Shown here: in pieces, positions 54,852-62,377 of the stretch | Position numbering within the stretch: the stretch's first letter is position 1 | Layout of the letters: every line of letters starts with the position of its first letter | Origin: CBDHCC01 sp965261015 | Lineage (GTDB): Bacteria > Pseudomonadota > Alphaproteobacteria > Sphingomonadales > Sphingomonadaceae | Direction of reading: 5' to 3' | Assembly (NCBI GenBank): GCA_965261015.1 | Contig: CBDHCC010000001.1 | Location: forward strand, 682,001 to 746,000 | Length of the DNA: 64,000 bases | Translations under genes and position numbers: made by a program | Notes under the pieces: generated by a model | Databases searched by the model: none | What the model saw: the letters and a program-made list of their open reading frames with translations, nothing else | Told to the model about the DNA's origin: nothing

Positions 54852-55657
54852 CCCATTATGCCTGTGCGAACTGCGGCTTTTGGCAGCTGCACTTCGCCAC
54901 GCCGCCCGATTGCCCGGTTTGCACGGACGTACGCAACGACCTGCCGGAGGACGGCTGGCGTTTCCTGCCGACGGCCGAGGTGGTGGCCACGCACACCACC
55001 CATGCGCGGCGGGTGTCGGACGATCTGTGGGCCTTCACCACCGCGCCCGCCCTGGGGCTGGCGGGCACCGGCTGGCTGATCGTCCGGCCGGAGGGGAACA
55101 CGGCGTTCGAGGGCGCGCCCTTCTACGATGAGGCGGCGCTGGACCGGATCGCCGCGCTGGGCGGCGTCACCTGGCTGTCGGGCAGCCACGCCCACGGCTA
55201 CGGCGCATTGTGGCAGTTGCAGGAGCGCTTCCGTCCCGAACTCGCCATCCAAAAGGACGATCTGCCCATGACCAAGGCGTTCGCCGTCACCACGCCCTAT
55301 GACGACACCCACCCGCTGGCTCCCGGACTGACGCTGCACCATGTCGGCGGCCATTATGAGGGCCAGGCGGCGCTGCACGACGAGCGGGGACGGCGGCTGT
55401 TCTGCGGCGACATGTTCAAGGTCGACCAGGACGAGGGCGGCCGCTCCCACGCGATCAGCAGCCACAAGGCGTTTCACAAGGACATCCCGCTGACCCATGG
55501 CGAGCTGCGCCATTACCGCGACGTGATCGCGCCGCTGGCGTTCGACGCCATCCTGACGCCGTTCGAATACGCGCCGGAGGTCGGTCGCGAAGTGGCGCTC
55601 GCCGTGCTGGACGAGGCGCTGGCCCGGCCGGTGGGCGTGAAGCGGGTGGCGTTGTGA
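54842..55657 (+). CDS. Zinc-ribbon metallo-beta-lactamase-fold protein
   Basis: A 271-residue cytoplasmic protein. It opens with a four-cysteine zinc ribbon or rubredoxin-like knuckle (YACANCGFWQLHF ... CPVC), followed by a metallo-beta-lactamase fold: WLSGSHAHGYGALW in place of the usual HxHxDH, HHVGGHYEGQAALHD and LFCGDMFKVDQ with metal-binding His and Asp, and a later SSHKAF. The loss of the DH pair suggests one metal only or a non-hydrolytic role. It starts ten bases before the end of the oxidoreductase gene. What it acts on is unknown. A dispersed repeat follows its stop. Confidence 0.82.
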   Translation: MALTHYACANCGFWQLHFATPPDCPVCTDVRNDLPEDGWRFLPTAEVVATHTTHARRVSDDLWAFTTAPALGLAGTGWLIVRPEGNTAFEGAPFYDEAALDRIAALGGVTWLSGSHAHGYGALWQLQERFRPELAIQKDDLPMTKAFAVTTPYDDTHPLAPGLTLHHVGGHYEGQAALHDERGRRLFCGDMFKVDQDEGGRSHAISSHKAFHKDIPLTHGELRHYRDVIAPLAFDAILTPFEYAPEVGREVALAVLDEALARPVGVKRVAL

Positions 55658-55673
55658 GGGGGGTACAAGCCCT

Positions 55674-55830
55674 TCCTCCCCGAGCTCGCTCGGGGAGGGG
55701 GACCACGCAAAGCGTGGTGGAGGGGCACTCCGAACCTTCTGCTCTGTCGAGGCCAAACCGTTCGGGGCATCACCCCTCCACCACTCCGCTGCGCGGAGCG
55801 GTCCCCCTGCCCAAGCGAGCTTGGGGAGGA
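55674..55830. repeat. Dispersed inverted repeat, family 2, inside the inositol operon
   Basis: Arms of about 52-58 bp at 55674-55725 and 55773-55830 are inverted copies (TCCTCCCC ... GGTGGAGGGG), each with inner hairpins such as CCCCGAG-CTCG-CTCGGGG. It fills nearly the whole 181-bp gap between the MBL-fold and YcaO genes. The outer end of the right arm, GGGGAGGA (55823-55830), lies eight bases before the YcaO ATG and is in the place of its Shine-Dalgarno. This type of repeat is frequent in sphingomonad intergenic DNA (from memory). Confidence 0.85.
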
Positions 55831-55838
55831 ATTGCCTC

Positions 55839-57335
55839 ATGACCCGCACCCTGACCGGCCTGCCGGCCGACCTGCCGCCCGCCGCGCGCGCCTATATCGA
55901 CGGTTTCCCGGCGGGCGAGATCGTCGCCTTTCCGATCGGCCCTGTCGACCGGGTGGACGTCCCCGTCTGGGTGGTGGCGCTGTTCCCCGAAGATCCCGCG
56001 CTGGCCGGCATCATGCCCTACGGCGTGGGCTACGGCACCACGGACAGCCAAGCGGTGCTGGGCTCGCTGGGAGAGATCGCGGAGATGGTGTGGCCCACCG
56101 CCACGCTGATGCGCGCGGCACGCACCACCGGCTCCCACACCGACCTGGTGGCGCAACTGGGTGAGCGGGCGGTGGCCGACCCCCTCACTCTGTGCCTGCC
56201 CGCCGGGTCGCCCGTCGGCCGCGACACGGTGCTGGAGTGGGTCGAGGCGCGGCGCTGGTCCGACCAGTCGAGCGTGCTCGTCCCGATTGAACTGGCGGCC
56301 TACTCCACCAAGGAGCTGTCGCCCGGGTACAAGCCGTTCACGCCGATCATCTCCAACGGCATGGGCGCGGGACCGGACCTCGATTGGGCGATCGGCCACG
56401 GACTGTGCGAGATCCTGCAGCGCGACGGAAACGGCCTGCTGTTCCGCGCGCTCGACCGGGGCGTGGCGCTCGACTGGCCGGAGCACCCCAGCGCGGAGGT
56501 CGCCGACCTACGCGCCCGCTTCGAGGCGGCGGGCGTGCGGCCGATCCCGAAATTCGCGACGGACGAGTTCGGCCTCACCAACATCTACTGCACGGGCGTG
56601 GATGAGCAGGGTGAACCGCCCGCGCCCATCGCGGTGACCGCGTGTGGGGAGGCGTGCCATCCGGATCACGATCAGGCGCTGGCCAAGGCGCTGGCCGAAT
56701 ACGCGGCCAGCCGGGCGCGCAAGAGCTTCGCCCATGGCGCCGCCGCGCTGGTCGACCGCGTGGCACCGGCGGGCTATCCGGAGCGCTTCCTGGCACAGGC
56801 GGGGGGCGCGGCGAAGTCGGCCGATCCGCGCGCGTTCGACGAGATGGTCCGCTGGACCCGCACCGACGCCGCCACCCTGCGCGGCTGGCTGGCCGACACG
56901 ATGCTGGCGGAGCGCACCCGCAAGTCCTTCGAGAGCCTGCCCCACACGCCCGCCGCCGACCACCGCGCGCGCTCGGCGGTGACGAGGGCGAAGGTGGAGG
57001 CGGCGGGCTTCGACATCCTCTATGTCGACCTGTCGCCCCCCGACCGTTCGATCGCGGTGGTGAAGGTGATCGTGCCGGGGATGGAGGTGGAGACCATGAG
57101 CTACGACCGGATCGGCGCGCGCGGGGCCGCCAAGCTGATGGCGCTGGACAGCCCGCTGGTTCGCTTCAGCGAGGCGACCGACGCGCTGCGGCCGGTGCGG
57201 ATGACCCCGGAGGCGCTGTCGACTTTCCCCAGCCAGCCGCTGTTCGACACCGCCTTGGCGCGCGAGATCGTGGGGCCGCTCTATCCTCTCTATCGCGAGC
57301 CGGAGGCGCACCATGTGGCGGCGGCATCCGCATGA
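55839..57335 (+). CDS. Stand-alone YcaO-family protein
   Basis: A 498-residue protein with the full YcaO ATP-fold. The conserved series is present: GYGTTDSQAVLGSLGEIAEM (E79, E82), SNGMGAGPDLDWAIGHGLC-E191-ILQRD, GEACHPDHDQALAKALAEYA, and ILYVDLSPPD with VVKVIVPGMEVETMSYDRIG. YcaO enzymes phosphorylate a backbone amide to make azolines, thioamides or amidines. The usual ERD triplet is QRD here (Q194). There is no fused partner domain, no TfuA, no RiPP recognition element and no Pro-rich C-terminus. No precursor peptide is visible nearby, so a non-peptide or free amide substrate is possible. ATGA overlap with the next gene. Confidence 0.9.
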   Translation: MTRTLTGLPADLPPAARAYIDGFPAGEIVAFPIGPVDRVDVPVWVVALFPEDPALAGIMPYGVGYGTTDSQAVLGSLGEIAEMVWPTATLMRAARTTGSHTDLVAQLGERAVADPLTLCLPAGSPVGRDTVLEWVEARRWSDQSSVLVPIELAAYSTKELSPGYKPFTPIISNGMGAGPDLDWAIGHGLCEILQRDGNGLLFRALDRGVALDWPEHPSAEVADLRARFEAAGVRPIPKFATDEFGLTNIYCTGVDEQGEPPAPIAVTACGEACHPDHDQALAKALAEYAASRARKSFAHGAAALVDRVAPAGYPERFLAQAGGAAKSADPRAFDEMVRWTRTDAATLRGWLADTMLAERTRKSFESLPHTPAADHRARSAVTRAKVEAAGFDILYVDLSPPDRSIAVVKVIVPGMEVETMSYDRIGARGAAKLMALDSPLVRFSEATDALRPVRMTPEALSTFPSQPLFDTALAREIVGPLYPLYREPEAHHVAAASA

Positions 57336-58162
57336 GCCTGCGTTACGCCTACAACACCAATGGTGCCGCCAACCACCGGCTGGACGACGCGCTCCAGCTG
57401 ATCGCGGACGCGGCCTATGACGGCGTCGCGCTGACGCTCGATATCCACCATCTCGACCCCTTCGCCGCCGGGTGGGAGCGCGAAGCGGAGCGGGTGCGCG
57501 GACTGCTCGACCGGTTGGGCATGGGCAGCGTGATCGAGACCGGCGCGCGCTTCCTGCTCGACCCGACCGACAAGCACGAACCCACCCTGCTGACCGCCAG
57601 CGCCGAGGGCCGGGCGCGGCGGGTCGAGTTCCTGACCCGCGCGCTCGACATCGCGGCGCGGCTGGGATCGGAGACAATGAGCTTCTGGGCCGGCGTGCCC
57701 AAGGTCGAGGTCGACCGCGCGCAGGCGTTCGACTGGCTGCATGAGGGGTTGGAGCAGGTGCTGGACGCGGCCGAACGGTTGGCCGTCCCCGCCAGCCTGG
57801 AGCCGGAGCCGGGAATGCTGGTGGAGACGGTGGCCGAATACGCCGCGCTGGCCGAACGCCACCCGCGTCTGCGGTTGGCATTGGACACCGGCCACTGCCT
57901 GGTCACGCAGGATGTGGAGCCGGCGGACGCGGTGCGGGCCTACGCCGACCGGATCGGCACCGTCGCCATCGAGGACATGGCGAGGGGCGATCACACCCAC
58001 CTGCCGTTCGGCACGGGCGACATGGATGTCGGGGGCCTGCTGGCGGCGCTGAACGCGGTGCGGTTCGGCGGGCTGGTGTGCGTGGAGTTGAGCCGGGAAA
58101 GCCCGCGCGCTCATCACGCGATCCCGGAGTCGATCGCGTATCTGAAGGCGGCGGAGGAATGA
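57332..58162 (+). CDS. Xylose-isomerase-type TIM-barrel protein (IolE/IolI/EboE-like)
   Basis: A 276-residue sugar-phosphate isomerase/epimerase-fold protein. The metal ligands expected for the family are seen: Glu in ASLEPEPGMLVET, Asp and His in LALDTGHCLV, His/Asp in DHTHLPFGTGDMDVG, and Glu in VCVELSRESPRAHH. Relatives isomerise or dehydrate ketoses and inososes (IolE, IolI) or act in the ebo pathway (EboE). With the oxidoreductase it could convert an inosose to another cyclitol. ATG 57332 overlaps the YcaO stop. A second dispersed repeat follows. Confidence 0.88.
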   Translation: MSLRYAYNTNGAANHRLDDALQLIADAAYDGVALTLDIHHLDPFAAGWEREAERVRGLLDRLGMGSVIETGARFLLDPTDKHEPTLLTASAEGRARRVEFLTRALDIAARLGSETMSFWAGVPKVEVDRAQAFDWLHEGLEQVLDAAERLAVPASLEPEPGMLVETVAEYAALAERHPRLRLALDTGHCLVTQDVEPADAVRAYADRIGTVAIEDMARGDHTHLPFGTGDMDVGGLLAALNAVRFGGLVCVELSRESPRAHHAIPESIAYLKAAEE

Positions 58163-58199
58163 TGGCGTTGGCCGCCGACATTCCGATACGCCCCCTCCA

Positions 58200-58330
58200 C
58201 CGTCATCCCCGCGAACGCGGTGATCCAGGGGCGGCTCGGTGTCGGGCTGACAAGGCAAAGGCCCATCTCTTCCGCAGGGGCCATCCTCCGTACGCGCCGG
58301 CCTGCATCTCCGCGTGCGCGGGGATGACGG
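58200..58330. repeat. Dispersed inverted repeat, family 3, inside the inositol operon
   Basis: Arms CCGTCATCCCCGCG-AACGCGG (58200-58220) and its inverse (58310-58330) match closely (CGCGGGGATGACGG). It occupies the 209-bp gap between the TIM-barrel and glycosyltransferase genes. It belongs to another common sphingomonad intergenic type (GTCATCCCCGCGAA). The short frame across it is repeat-derived and not called as a gene. Confidence 0.75.
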
Positions 58331-58371
58331 TCGGGGCGGGTACGCGGGCGAAGAGCGTGGGACCGTAGCGC

Positions 58372-59574
58372 ATGCGGGTCCTGTTCCTCTCCCGCCGGTT
58401 CTTCCCCGCGATCAGCGGCATGTCGATCTACGCCATCAACCTGCTGCGCCAGCTGGTGGCGCAGGGGCACGACGTCACCATGATCTCGCAATATTACGGC
58501 CACCCCGAACGCTCGCGCGTCTATGGCGGCGGCCCGCCGCCGGACGTGCCCGGGGTCCGCGTGATCGGCATGGAGGCGGTCGGCGAGCAGGAGGGTGGCG
58601 ATTTCGAGGCTGACATTGACGCGATGATCGAAGCGGTCGCGGCCGAACACGCGCGGGCGCCCTTCGACGTGCTGCACGCCCAATATGGCTATCCGACCGG
58701 CTGGGCGGCGGTTCGGGCGGGCCAGCGGCTGGGCGTGCCGACGGTCGTGTCCATTCAGGGCGGCGACGGGCACTGGGTGGGGTCGTGCTGCGAGACCCAC
58801 CGGCTGGCGATGGTCCGCACGCTGGACGCGGCGGGCGCGGTCCTGATCGGCGGACCGTCCTTTGCGCGGGAGGTGCACGAGCGGCTGGGCACGCCGATGG
58901 ACCGCTTCACCTTCGTGCCCGGGGCGGTCGACACCGCGCGCTTCACGCCGGAGGCGCCGCATGACGGACCCGTCCGCCTGTTCTATCACGGTCGGGTGGA
59001 CGCGCGAAAAGGCGTGCTCGACATGCTGCGCGCGCTGCCGGACGTGGGCGGAGAGTGGACCGCCACCATCTCCGGCATCGGCCCCGACCTCGATGCCGCC
59101 ACCGCGCTGACCGGCGCGCTGGGGCTGACCGACCGGGTCCGCCTGACCGGCTATGCCGATTATGAGGACGTGCCGCAGCTCTATCGCGCGCACGACGTGT
59201 TCGTCTCGCCCACCTATGCGGAGGGCTTCTCCAACACGATCCTGGAGGCGATGGCGAGCGGACTGGCGGTGGCGTCGTGCCGCGCGGTGGGGGTGGTGGA
59301 CTGCCTGACGGACGGCGTGGACGGCCTGCTGACGGAGCCGGGCGACGTGCCCGCGCTCGCCGACACGCTGACCCGGCTGGTGACCGATCGGGCCTTGCGC
59401 GAACGGCTGGCCGGCGCGGGGCTGGCGGAGGCGCGCTCCACCTACAGCTGGGAGGCGGTGGGTCGCCAGATCGCGCAGATCTACCAGTCGTTGCGGGGCA
59501 CCGCGCCGGACCCAGTGGACCCGCGCCTGCCGCTGACGCCCTGCCGCTTTCGCGCGGAGCCGCATCTGCTGTGA
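58372..59574 (+). CDS. GT4-family glycosyltransferase
   Basis: A 400-residue GT-B enzyme of family 4. The N-terminal acceptor domain starts MRVLFLSRRFFPAISGMSIY with the Gly-rich loop; the donor domain has LFYHGRVDARKGVLDMLRAL and the EX7E motif in SPTYAEGFSNTILEAMASG. The same family contains MshA (GlcNAc to inositol-3-phosphate in mycothiol) and PIG-A (GlcNAc to phosphatidylinositol). With INO1 upstream and a PIG-L deacetylase directly downstream (GTGA overlap), transfer of an N-acetylhexosamine to an inositol is the natural proposal; the sugar and acceptor are inferred. It is a cytoplasmic or membrane-surface enzyme. Confidence 0.92.
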   Translation: MRVLFLSRRFFPAISGMSIYAINLLRQLVAQGHDVTMISQYYGHPERSRVYGGGPPPDVPGVRVIGMEAVGEQEGGDFEADIDAMIEAVAAEHARAPFDVLHAQYGYPTGWAAVRAGQRLGVPTVVSIQGGDGHWVGSCCETHRLAMVRTLDAAGAVLIGGPSFAREVHERLGTPMDRFTFVPGAVDTARFTPEAPHDGPVRLFYHGRVDARKGVLDMLRALPDVGGEWTATISGIGPDLDAATALTGALGLTDRVRLTGYADYEDVPQLYRAHDVFVSPTYAEGFSNTILEAMASGLAVASCRAVGVVDCLTDGVDGLLTEPGDVPALADTLTRLVTDRALRERLAGAGLAEARSTYSWEAVGRQIAQIYQSLRGTAPDPVDPRLPLTPCRFRAEPHLL

Positions 59575-60293
59575 CCACGCTGCTCGCCGTTTCGCCCCAT
59601 CTGGACGACGCCGTGTTCTCCGTCGGCGGCACGCTGGCCGCTCTGGCGCGCGAGGGGGTTCGGGTGGTGGTGGCGACCTGTTTCACGGCCAGCGTGCCGG
59701 ACCCGAGCGGCTTCGCGCTCGCCTGCCAGCTCGACAAGGGATTGGACGCGTCGGTGGATTACATGGCGCTGCGCCGGGCCGAGGATGTGGCGGCGTGCGC
59801 CGCTGTGGGCGCGATGGCCATCCACCTGCCCTTCGCGGAGGCCCCTCACCGCGGCTACGGATCGGCCGCCGCGCTGTTCGCCGAACGGCGAGAGGACGAT
59901 GGGGTGGAGGCGATGCTGGCTCCGGCGCTCGCCACCCTGATCGGCCGGCTGGCCCCGGATCGCATATTGGGGCCGATCGGCATCGGCGACCACGTCGACC
60001 ACCAGGTCGTCCGCTCCGCGCTCACGGGACCGGGCCGGACGGTCGAGTGGTGGGAGGACTGGCCCTATGCGGACCGTGCCGATCCGCCGGACCGGTCGCT
60101 GGCGGTGGCGCATCGCCTGTCCGTGGAGGACACCGCCGACAAGATCGCGGGCTGCCAAGCCTATGCCAGCCAGTTGGGATTTCAGTTCGGGGGCGCGGAG
60201 CCAATGGCGGAGCGGCTGGGCCGGATCGACGCGGAGTGGCTGCACCCCGGCCCCGCGCCGGTCACTCGCCGGCCGGACCGCCGCTGTATTTGA
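59571..60293 (+). CDS. PIG-L family N-deacetylase
   Basis: A 240-residue zinc deacetylase starting at GTG 59571. The zinc motif PHLDDA (9-14, LLAVSPHLDDAVFSVGGTL) and the second motif H141-VDH144 (IGIGDHVDHQVV) match the PIG-L/MshB/LmbE family, which removes acetyl from N-acetylglucosaminyl conjugates. It is the last gene of the inositol operon and coupled to the glycosyltransferase, as expected if it deacetylates the GT product. The last 32 bp overlap the 3' end of the convergent XpaC-like gene. Confidence 0.92.
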   Translation: MTTLLAVSPHLDDAVFSVGGTLAALAREGVRVVVATCFTASVPDPSGFALACQLDKGLDASVDYMALRRAEDVAACAAVGAMAIHLPFAEAPHRGYGSAAALFAERREDDGVEAMLAPALATLIGRLAPDRILGPIGIGDHVDHQVVRSALTGPGRTVEWWEDWPYADRADPPDRSLAVAHRLSVEDTADKIAGCQAYASQLGFQFGGAEPMAERLGRIDAEWLHPGPAPVTRRPDRRCI

Positions 60294-60987
60294 TCTCCAG
60301 GAAGCGCCCCCGGGTCGCCAGCGCGTCCAGGTCGCCCTGGGCGATGCGGGAGGCCAGATCGTCGATCTGACGGTCGATCGTCATCAGGCCGTCGGTCAGC
60401 TGCTGATTCGGGGTGGATCCGGCGGACTCCTTGCCCCGCATCGGTGCCGGCACCCGCTCATAGCTCTCGATCAGGCTGGGCAGGTGCTCGCCCACCAGGC
60501 CGCGCACCTCCGTGGCGATCGGCGAGGCGGGGTCCAGCGTGTCGAGCTGCAGCCCTAGCTGATCCAACCGGGTGCCGATCGACTGAGCGGCGACCCGCGC
60601 CGGCGCGGGGAGCAAAGGCTGCTGCTGTTCCAGCCACAGCTCCGCACGGCCGGCGAGCTGTTTCAGATCGGTCTGGGGCAGGGTGCTCGCCCGGACGGTC
60701 GGCACGGTCGTGCGCACGATCGCCAGCACGACGACCGCCACCATCACCAGCGCCGCCAGCATCACACCGACGACACCGATCGGCGATATAAAGCCCCAGA
60801 GCGTCGCCGCCAGCAGCACGGCGATCGCGCCGCCCGCAGCCAGCTTGACGCCGGAGACCGCCTTCTCCCGCCGCAGCGCGCGCGACCGGTCGCCGATCGG
60901 GACGACCTTTTCGGCCCGACGTCGCAACTGGCCGTCGCGCGCGACCGTCAGCGCGTCGTCGCCCGATCGGGGGACCCGGGCGCTCAC
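60262..60987 (-). CDS. XpaC-like membrane protein
   Basis: A 241-residue protein from GTG 60987, coupled to the telA-type gene by GTGA. Two membrane helices near residues 45-90 (VKLAAGGAIAVLLAATLWGFI, GVVGVMLAALVMVAVVVLAIV) are followed by a helical domain (about 95-240). This plan, and the position next to telA, resembles XpaC (5-bromo-4-chloroindolyl phosphate hydrolysis protein), but sequence identity is not claimed. It could be the membrane partner of TelA. Confidence 0.65.
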   Translation of the reverse strand: MSARVPRSGDDALTVARDGQLRRRAEKVVPIGDRSRALRREKAVSGVKLAAGGAIAVLLAATLWGFISPIGVVGVMLAALVMVAVVVLAIVRTTVPTVRASTLPQTDLKQLAGRAELWLEQQQPLLPAPARVAAQSIGTRLDQLGLQLDTLDPASPIATEVRGLVGEHLPSLIESYERVPAPMRGKESAGSTPNQQLTDGLMTIDRQIDDLASRIAQGDLDALATRGRFLEIKYSGGPAGE

Positions 60988-62198
60988 CCCTCGACGGCGC
61001 TCAGCAGCGACGGTTCACTGGACGCGCCAGCCGTCAGCCGCGCCTGTTCCTGCCCCTCGGCGCGCGCGATATAGCCCCTGGACTTCTCCACCTCGCCCTC
61101 CAGCGAAGTGACCGTCTGCTTCATGGAATCGAGCGCCTTCAGCTTGAAGCTGTCGATCTGGTCCATCGTGTCATAGATGTTCTGGAAGGCGCGGCTGAGC
61201 GTCTCCAGCGGGATGGTGGCGGACGCCGCCTGTTCGTGGATGCGCCCGGTCTGCTCCTTCATCATCTTGCCCGTGCCTTCGATGATGTTGGCCGTCGTCG
61301 TGTTGAGCGCGGTGATCTGGTCCAGCACCAGCCGCTGGCCCACCAGCGCCTGGGCGACGGTGACCGCCGTTCGCAGCGCGCCGACCGTGGTGGTGGACGC
61401 GCGGTCCACGCCCTTGATCAGCTCCACATTGTTCTTCTTGACCAGGTCGAGGGCGAGGTAGCCCTGCACGGTGACCGCCATCTGGGTCAGCAGGTCCTGG
61501 CGGCGCTGACGGGTGTAGAACAGCGCCGTCTCGCGGATCGCTTTCGCCTTGGCGGGGTCGGTCGCGTCCAGGTCGGCCGCCGTCTCCTCCAGCTTGCCGT
61601 CCAGCGCGCCCGCGACGTGGATCATCTGCTCCAGCTTGCCCATCGCGGTCCACAGGTTGCGGCGTTCCACGTCGATGGCGGCGTTGTCCATCAACAGCTC
61701 GTCCTTGCCCTTGGAGAGGCGGCCGAGGATGGCGGAGATGTGACCTTGCGCGCTGGTGTAGCTGTCGAAGTAGTTCCGCAGCTTGCCACCGAAGGGGATG
61801 ATGCCGAACAGCCGACGCTTGGTCAGCAGGTTGCCCTTGGTCGACGGGTCCAGATCCTCCACCGTGCGGCGCAGTTCGGCGAGGTCGGTGCCCACCGAGC
61901 TGTCGTCGTCCATCGCCTTGACCGGCCGGTCCAGGAAGCGGTTCGACTGGCCGGCGGCGGCCACGATCTCCTTGCGGCCCATGTTCGTCAGCTGATCGAC
62001 TTTGGCCCCGAACTCCGGACTGTTCGCGTCCTGCGCCACCAGGTCGGCGACGAAGCCGTCCACCCGCTCGTCCAGCTTGGTGCGCGTCGCGCTGTCGATC
62101 GCCACCAGTCCGGCGGCGCGTTCGGGTGCCACGACCGGAACGGGATCGGGCGCGTCGAGGGTCAACGGCGTGTCGGTGGCGGTCAGCGTCTCGGCCAT
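60984..62198 (-). CDS. TelA-family protein (toxic anion resistance)
   Basis: A 404-residue cytoplasmic, largely coiled-coil protein. KLDERVDGFVADLVAQDANSPEF, KGNLLTKRRLFGIIPFGGKLRNYFDSY, LYTRQRRQDLLTQMAVTVQGYLAL and KKNNVELIKGVDRASTTTVGALRTAV are hallmarks of TelA/KlaA/YaaN proteins, linked to tellurite or cell-envelope stress tolerance. AGGAGG lies five bases before ATG 62198. It is divergent from a PQQ-type dehydrogenase and coupled to an XpaC-like gene; telA-xpaC pairs are known in Firmicutes too. Confidence 0.92.
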   Translation of the reverse strand: MAETLTATDTPLTLDAPDPVPVVAPERAAGLVAIDSATRTKLDERVDGFVADLVAQDANSPEFGAKVDQLTNMGRKEIVAAAGQSNRFLDRPVKAMDDDSSVGTDLAELRRTVEDLDPSTKGNLLTKRRLFGIIPFGGKLRNYFDSYTSAQGHISAILGRLSKGKDELLMDNAAIDVERRNLWTAMGKLEQMIHVAGALDGKLEETAADLDATDPAKAKAIRETALFYTRQRRQDLLTQMAVTVQGYLALDLVKKNNVELIKGVDRASTTTVGALRTAVTVAQALVGQRLVLDQITALNTTTANIIEGTGKMMKEQTGRIHEQAASATIPLETLSRAFQNIYDTMDQIDSFKLKALDSMKQTVTSLEGEVEKSRGYIARAEGQEQARLTAGASSEPSLLSAVEG

Positions 62199-62377
62199 GG
62201 AGTCCTCCTCACGGGCGTATTGGTCGTACAACACAGTGTCCCAGCCCTCAACCCATCATGCCGTGTGGCGGGCGCAGAGACTAGAGGCGGCTTTGGGCGG
62301 GGAGGGGACGGCATCGGCGCGAAACCTCCGCCAGCGCACCGCGTTCACCCGAAAACCCAATCGCTTTCGGAGCTTCC

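Noticed and set aside
58078..58368. Short frame after the TIM-barrel gene, considered as a YcaO precursor peptide
   Set aside because: It is made mostly of the dispersed repeat and starts inside the previous gene; no core-peptide features.
50655..60293. Mycothiol biosynthesis
   Set aside because: INO1, GT4 and PIG-L fit, but there is no MshC-type cysteine ligase or MshD acetyltransferase, and five other enzymes are unexplained.
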